Shown here: in pieces, positions 60,251-64,000 of the stretch
How positions within the stretch are numbered: position 1 is the stretch's first letter
Layout of the letters: every line of letters starts with the position of its first letter
Origin: Palaemon carinicauda
Taxonomy: Eukaryota; Arthropoda; Malacostraca; Decapoda; Palaemonidae
Length of the DNA: 64,000 nt
Assembly: GCF_036898095.1 (NCBI RefSeq)
Contig: NC_090763.1
Span: forward strand, 56,347,679 to 56,411,678
Direction of reading: 5' to 3'
The notes under the pieces: model-generated
What the model was told of the DNA's origin: nothing
The model's input: only the letters and a program-made list of their open reading frames with translations
Databases searched by the model: none
Translations under genes and position numbers: made by a program

Positions 60251-60253
<3 letters not shown>

Positions 60254-60303
<50 letters not shown>

Positions 60304-60330
60304 CTGAAAACTTTAAATCAATCAATCAAT

Positions 60331-60369
<39 letters not shown>

Positions 60370-60378
60370 CTGAAAACT

Positions 60379-60422
<44 letters not shown>
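60254..60422. repeat. (CT)n blocks separated by a repeated 18-bp spacer
   Basis: Three (CT)n runs lie at about 60,254-60,300, 60,335-60,366 and 60,384-60,422. The first and second are each followed by CGCCTGAAAACTTTAAAT (60,301 and 60,367), and after the third the sequence resumes with TTGAAAACG. A (CAAT)n tract of four units sits inside the first spacer. It looks like tandem duplication of a (CT)n-plus-spacer module. Confidence 0.92.
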
Positions 60423-60424
<2 letters not shown>

Positions 60425-60520
60425 AAAACGTATTTGGGGTCTTCAAGAAGATCCCATGTCTTCCGGAATGTCTTCAAGAAAAGCTCAACAAGAGAAGACA
60501 GGAAGACGATGGAAAAAGCT

Positions 60521-60525
<5 letters not shown>

Positions 60526-60551
<26 letters not shown>
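60526..60551. repeat. (TA)n microsatellite
   Basis: About 13 TA units. Confidence 0.93.
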
Positions 60552-60733
60552 CACCTAATTCCTTTTCATTAGTACATCTTTATATTTCCGGATGTTTTAA
60601 AGAATTCTTTTCGTGGGAATATTGTCTCACTTTTTCAAAAAACCGTGCTTTGGGAAGGGGTCCAAAAGATGTCAATCCGCTGTCTTTTGGGGTCTGGAGA
60701 GAGTGAGAAGGTGGTAGAACCATCAATTACACC

Positions 60734-60734
<1 letters not shown>

Positions 60735-60794
<60 letters not shown>
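60735..60794. repeat. (CT)n microsatellite
   Basis: About 30 CT units, shortly before the start of dispersed element A. Confidence 0.96.
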
Positions 60795-60797
<3 letters not shown>

Positions 60798-60834
60798 CAG
60801 TTATTTTGGCAAGAAAATTTATGTATGACATATA

Positions 60835-61475
60835 GGTAGTAAGCTGGTCAGGGCACCAACCGCCCGTTGAGATACTACCACTATAGAGGTTTTGGATCTT
60901 TTGACTGGCCAGACAGTAATGCATTGCATCCCTCTCTCCGGTTACGGCTTATTTTTTCTTTGCCTACTCTTACAAAGAATAGTGTGGCCTATTCTTTACA
61001 TATTCTCGCCTTTCCTCATACGCCTAGCAACAATGATATACTAAACACTTGTTCACCCAAGGTGTTAATTACTGTACTGGAATTCAGTGTACTTTCCTCT
61101 TGGTAAGGGTAGAAGAGACTCTTTAGCTATGGTAAGCAGCTCTTCTAGGAGGACACTCCAAAATTAAACCATTGTTCTCTAGTCTTGGGTAGTGCCATAG
61201 CCTGTGTACCATGGTCTTACACTGTCTTGAGTTAGACATATCTTGCTTGAGGGTACACTCGGGCACACTATTCTATCTTGTTTCTCTTCCTGTTTTTATT
61301 TTCAAATTTTTACAGTTTATATATGAAAGAATTATTTTAATGATATTGTTCTTAAACTTCTTCTAGTTTTTCCTTATTTTCTCTCCTCGCTGAGCTATTT
61401 TCCCTATTGGATCCCATGGCCTTATAGCATCCTGCTTTTCCAACTAGGTTGTAGCTTAGCAAGTAATGATAATGA
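60835..61475 (+). mobile_element. Dispersed element 'A', longest copy
   Basis: The element runs from AGCTGGTCAGGGCACCAACC to GTTGTAGCTTAGCAAGTAAT with a short degenerate TAATGATAATGATAA tail. Its 3' block (GAGCTATTTTCCCTATTGG, TAGCATCCTGCTTTTCCAAC) matches 17,395-17,578, and its TATATGAAAGAATTATTTTA stretch matches the right edge of the window. No reading frame of substance is present, so it is non-autonomous. From memory it resembles a repeat that is abundant in shrimp genomes. A 79-codon frame inside it is not supported as a gene. Confidence 0.7.
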
Positions 61476-61485
61476 TAACGACATA

Positions 61486-61516
61486 CCTTTCATGAGCGGC
61501 CTTTAAACATTTAAAC
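61486..61516 (+). mobile_element. SINE tail fragment
   Basis: CATGAGCGGCCTTTAAACAT followed by TTAAAC matches the 3' tail of the tRNA-derived SINE copies at 3.3-6.8 kb. Only the tail is present, directly after element A. Confidence 0.55.
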
Positions 61517-61610
61517 TATATTATTGATGATAATGTGAATTGTACTTATTGTTGCATCTAACAATAACACAGTAGTATAAATAATGCATAGTCAAAACAT
61601 AATAACGTTG

Positions 61611-61815
61611 CATTGTAAGAAAAGAAATATATAATATAACATATAATATAATATAATATAATATAATATAACATATAATATATATAACATATCTAATATA
61701 ACATAATATTGCATTGTAAGAAAAGAAATATATAATATAACATAATATAATATATATAATATAACATAATATAATATACAATATAACAATATAATATACA
61801 ATATAATAATGAACA
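61611..61815. repeat. AT-rich tandem repeat (ATAATATAAC type)
   Basis: Runs of ATAATATAACATA-like units occur, with a larger duplication: GCATTGTAAGAAAAGAAATA occurs at about 61,610 and 61,710, each followed by TATAATATAACATA. Overlapping minus-strand frames (IILYYIILY) are artefacts. Confidence 0.85.
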
Positions 61816-62198
61816 TATTTTTTTAATATCTCAAAAATAAAAAATAATGATTTGTATATAGAATGGTGACATTAGGGTGTCCTAAAAAATGTTAAGTGAA
61901 GTTCAGTCTCTCCAAGCAACAAAAACAAGTACGATACCAGTAGAGCGAGTTATGCCCGATATCGGATTCCCCTTTTTACGACAAATTCCAAAAAAAACGG
62001 TGGTTATTTTCGTTCTACGGATTACCTAGTGTTGATTTTTCAGTTCATTTCGCTTCTTGATCCGAACATACAAAGGTATAAGCACTTTGTTTCAGTTTCA
62101 AGATTCCTTAGCATAAGTTAATCCCATATGATAACGCTAATTTTTAAGTCGTGTATTTTCTGTAAATATAGAATTAAAGGAACTACATGGAAACTATG
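61816..62198. other. Spacer, no feature recognised
   Basis: AT-rich unique sequence with no supported gene or repeat. Confidence 0.45.
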
Positions 62199-62413
62199 TA
62201 CAGTCGGACACAGAAATTCCCGACACACCACACACTGAGAAAGTGTACCCTGTTACACCCTTGCTGAGCGGTGAGTAACTAAGCGGGTAGTAGAGGGAGA
62301 GATGGCATCAGTGGTCGCCGGAGCTACACAGAGGAACTCTCCGCTCAGTAAGGGTGTGGTAGGGTGCACTTCCTCAAAGCTAAGTGCGCCAGGAATTCAT
62401 GTGTCCAACTGTA
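62199..62413. mobile_element. 211-bp fold-back MITE with TA target site (Tc1/mariner-type)
   Basis: The element spans 62,201-62,411 and is flanked by TA dinucleotides at 62,199-62,200 and 62,412-62,413. The termini form inverted repeats of about 73 bp: the left begins CAGTCGGACACAGAAATTCC and the reverse complement of the right begins CAGTTGGACACATGAATTCC. Both arms end in CTGAGCGG at the inner side. The central loop is only about 65 bp, so it cannot encode a transposase. TA flanks and CAGT ends are the habit of the Tc1/mariner superfamily; mobilisation in trans is inferred. Confidence 0.88.
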
Positions 62414-62695
62414 CGTGAAAAGCGGGACGTTTGTTTCCTTAAAGCAGTACATCATAAGTCTCCTTGGTTCAGAGATCTCTGCTTTATTGTTCCTATAGAA
62501 ATTAAACTTTAATTAATAAGTAAAGATCGTAGATAGATAAATTAAATGAAAAATAAACGTAATAACTTATACAATAGTTTCTTATATGTCCGAAGAAGAC
62601 AGACTGTAGAAACTCAGCCACTAAACTCGTACGCATTCATTCCTATAAAAGTAACAAGTTACCGAAGTTAGTCTCTCGTCCTTCAAAGCAGGGTA
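62414..62695. other. Spacer, no feature recognised
   Basis: Unique sequence without supported features. Confidence 0.45.
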
Positions 62696-62742
62696 AAAAA
62701 AAAAAAAAAAAAAAAAAACCACACACACACACACACACACAC
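62696..62742. repeat. Poly(A)-(CA)n tract
   Basis: About 22 A residues followed by CC and about 12 CA units. Confidence 0.93.
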
Positions 62743-63401
62743 AAGGTCGTCCTTAAATGGTACCTGGTGGCTTCACCGCCCATGTAAAAAAGAAGGAAGA
62801 AGAATTTTTATAATCGCTGTGGTGGAGTAACGCCTTTTACATTTACCTGTAAAGGAATGAATGAGTAAAATGGAAGATATGGATAAGGAGTTACAAAACA
62901 AAAAAAAAAAGGAATAATTTTCAAGCCAGATGTCTCATTCATAGACTATAAATAAAACGATTCTTGATTTGATAATGAAGGAATGTTGTCTAATGCAAGC
63001 ATATTAGTCTCGGCCGTTTGATTGTCTATACTGCTAAGGCAGATAAACATTAAAAATGACAGCATCAGGGCGTATATGAAAACTGTTTAATTGAATGTAC
63101 TCTTGTAAAGATAAATAATCACTAATAAACAGCAGCAACAAGGCGTATATGAAATATCAAGGCTCTCTGGAAAACCGACCATTGGCAACACTATTGTATG
63201 TGCAAACAGTCCGTACCCCTTGGGCATGACGTTTAACCCGTCTGTGAGCTAGAGATAAAGACGCGTAGCGAACGTCTGGGGGGGACCATTACTCGAAATG
63301 ATAACTGTATAGGCGGTGCAAGGTTCAACCTGGGCACATACACACCTGTGAACTAGACTCACGGTCACATAGGAGTCTTCCTTATTCCGCCTATGAGACC
63401 T
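62743..63401. other. Spacer, no feature recognised
   Basis: Unique sequence with a short poly(A) at about 62,900. Nothing else is supported. Confidence 0.45.
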
Positions 63402-63420
63402 TTTTTTTTTTTTTTTTTTA
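63402..63420. repeat. Poly(T) tract
   Basis: A run of about 18 T residues shortly before the 43-bp minisatellite. Confidence 0.9.
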
Positions 63421-63465
63421 TTGAGGTTTTACCTTTGTGATCAATAGCATCTCTCACGATGTGGT

Positions 63466-63893
63466 ATATACCGGTAGCTATTTTTCGTTTTGGCCCATCT
63501 TCAAAAGTTTATACTGGTAGCTATTTTCGTTTTGGCCTTCAAAAGTTTATACTGGCAGCTATTTTTCTTTTTGGCCCATCTTCAAAAGTTTATACTGGTA
63601 GCTATTTTTCGTTTTGGCCCATCTTCAAAAGTTTATACTGGTAGCTATTTTTCGTTTTGGCCCATCTTCAAAAGTTTATACCGGTAGCTATTTTTCGTTT
63701 TGGCCCATCTTCAAAAGTTTATACCGGTAGCTATTTTTCGTTTTGGCCTTCAAAAGTTTATACCGGTAGCTATTTTTCGTTTGGGCCCATCTTCAAAAGT
63801 TTATACTGGTAGCTATTTTTCGTTTAGGCCCATCTTAAAAAGTTTATACTGGTAGCTATTTTTCGTTTTTTGGCCCATCTTCAAAAGTTCAAA
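63466..63893 (+). repeat. 43-bp minisatellite (about ten units)
   Basis: The unit contains GGTAGCTATTTTTCGTTTTG, GCCCATCTTC and AAAAGTTTATACT. The GGTAGC motif occurs at 63,473, 63,516, 63,554, 63,597, 63,640, 63,683, 63,726, 63,765, 63,808 and 63,851. Spacing is 43 bp except two shortened units (38 and 39 bp) that lack CCATC. TACTGG and TACCGG variants alternate in blocks. Short frames (FILVAIF, FKSLYW) are artefacts. Confidence 0.95.
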
Positions 63894-63949
63894 CATGCAG
63901 AAATGTTCTGTAGAATGTTTTGTATGTTAAACAGACTGAAATATGACTC

Positions 63950-64000
63950 CCTTTTTTTTTTATATGAAAGATCTATTTTAATGTTACTGCTGTTCTTGAA
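63950..64000 (+). mobile_element. Dispersed element 'A', copy cut by the window edge
   Basis: TATATGAAAGATCTATTTTA and the following AATGTTACTGCTGTTCTTGA align with about 61,320-61,355 of the longer copy in the same orientation. The rest lies beyond the window. A short poly(T) precedes it. Confidence 0.6.

Noticed and set aside
60867..61106. 79-codon frame within element A
   Set aside because: It lies in a non-coding dispersed repeat and has no recognisable domain.

Overview
This window looks like non-coding DNA from a decapod crustacean, probably a shrimp or prawn; the placement rests on recall of dispersed repeats and is moderate to low in confidence. Very long (TA)n, (GA)n and (CA)n microsatellites, a tRNA-derived SINE, non-LTR retrotransposon remnants, two MITEs and a ~640-bp dispersed element are present. 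The last of these ends in a conserved block containing CTAGGGTTGTAGCTTGGC and a (TAA)n tail. I find no convincing host protein-coding gene, no rRNA gene and no functional tRNA gene.

Layout. Positions 1-18,655 are a mosaic of AT-rich unique sequence, microsatellites and transposon fossils. It holds a direct segmental duplication (1-1190 and 1717-2470) whose first copy carries a 411-bp MITE that the second lacks. It also holds three SINE copies, a degraded LINE 3' end at 7.5 kb, a dispersed repeat at 9.15-10.02 kb, and a minus-strand reverse transcriptase fossil at 17.6-18.6 kb. Positions 18,656-58,040 are one uninterrupted ~39.4-kb satellite array of a 35/36-bp pyrimidine-rich unit, roughly 1,100 units by length. 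It begins abruptly against a (CA)n tract next to the truncated LINE. On the right it grades into seven 40-bp units (58,041-58,320), degenerate units, three 62-bp units (to ~58.63 kb), and then ~1 kb of purine-rich degenerate repeats (58.64-59.63 kb). That purine-rich block resembles the same satellite in the opposite orientation. Positions 59.63-64.0 kb return to a mosaic: compound (CT)n blocks, a near-complete copy of the dispersed element, a 211-bp Tc1/mariner-type MITE, a 43-bp minisatellite and a truncated third copy of the dispersed element at the window edge.

The most notable structure is the array. Its 36-bp unit is 12 codons long and has no stop codon in any of the three + strand frames, nor in two of the three - strand frames. 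The 35-bp units therefore only rotate between open frames, which produces apparent + strand proteins of up to 3,838 residues. I read these as composition artefacts. Inside the array there is nested higher-order duplication: ~430-bp blocks at the left end, a ~4.1-kb repeat (24.9/29.0 kb), a ~753-bp duplication (45.5/46.3 kb), and a large tandem duplication with its junction near 49.09 kb.
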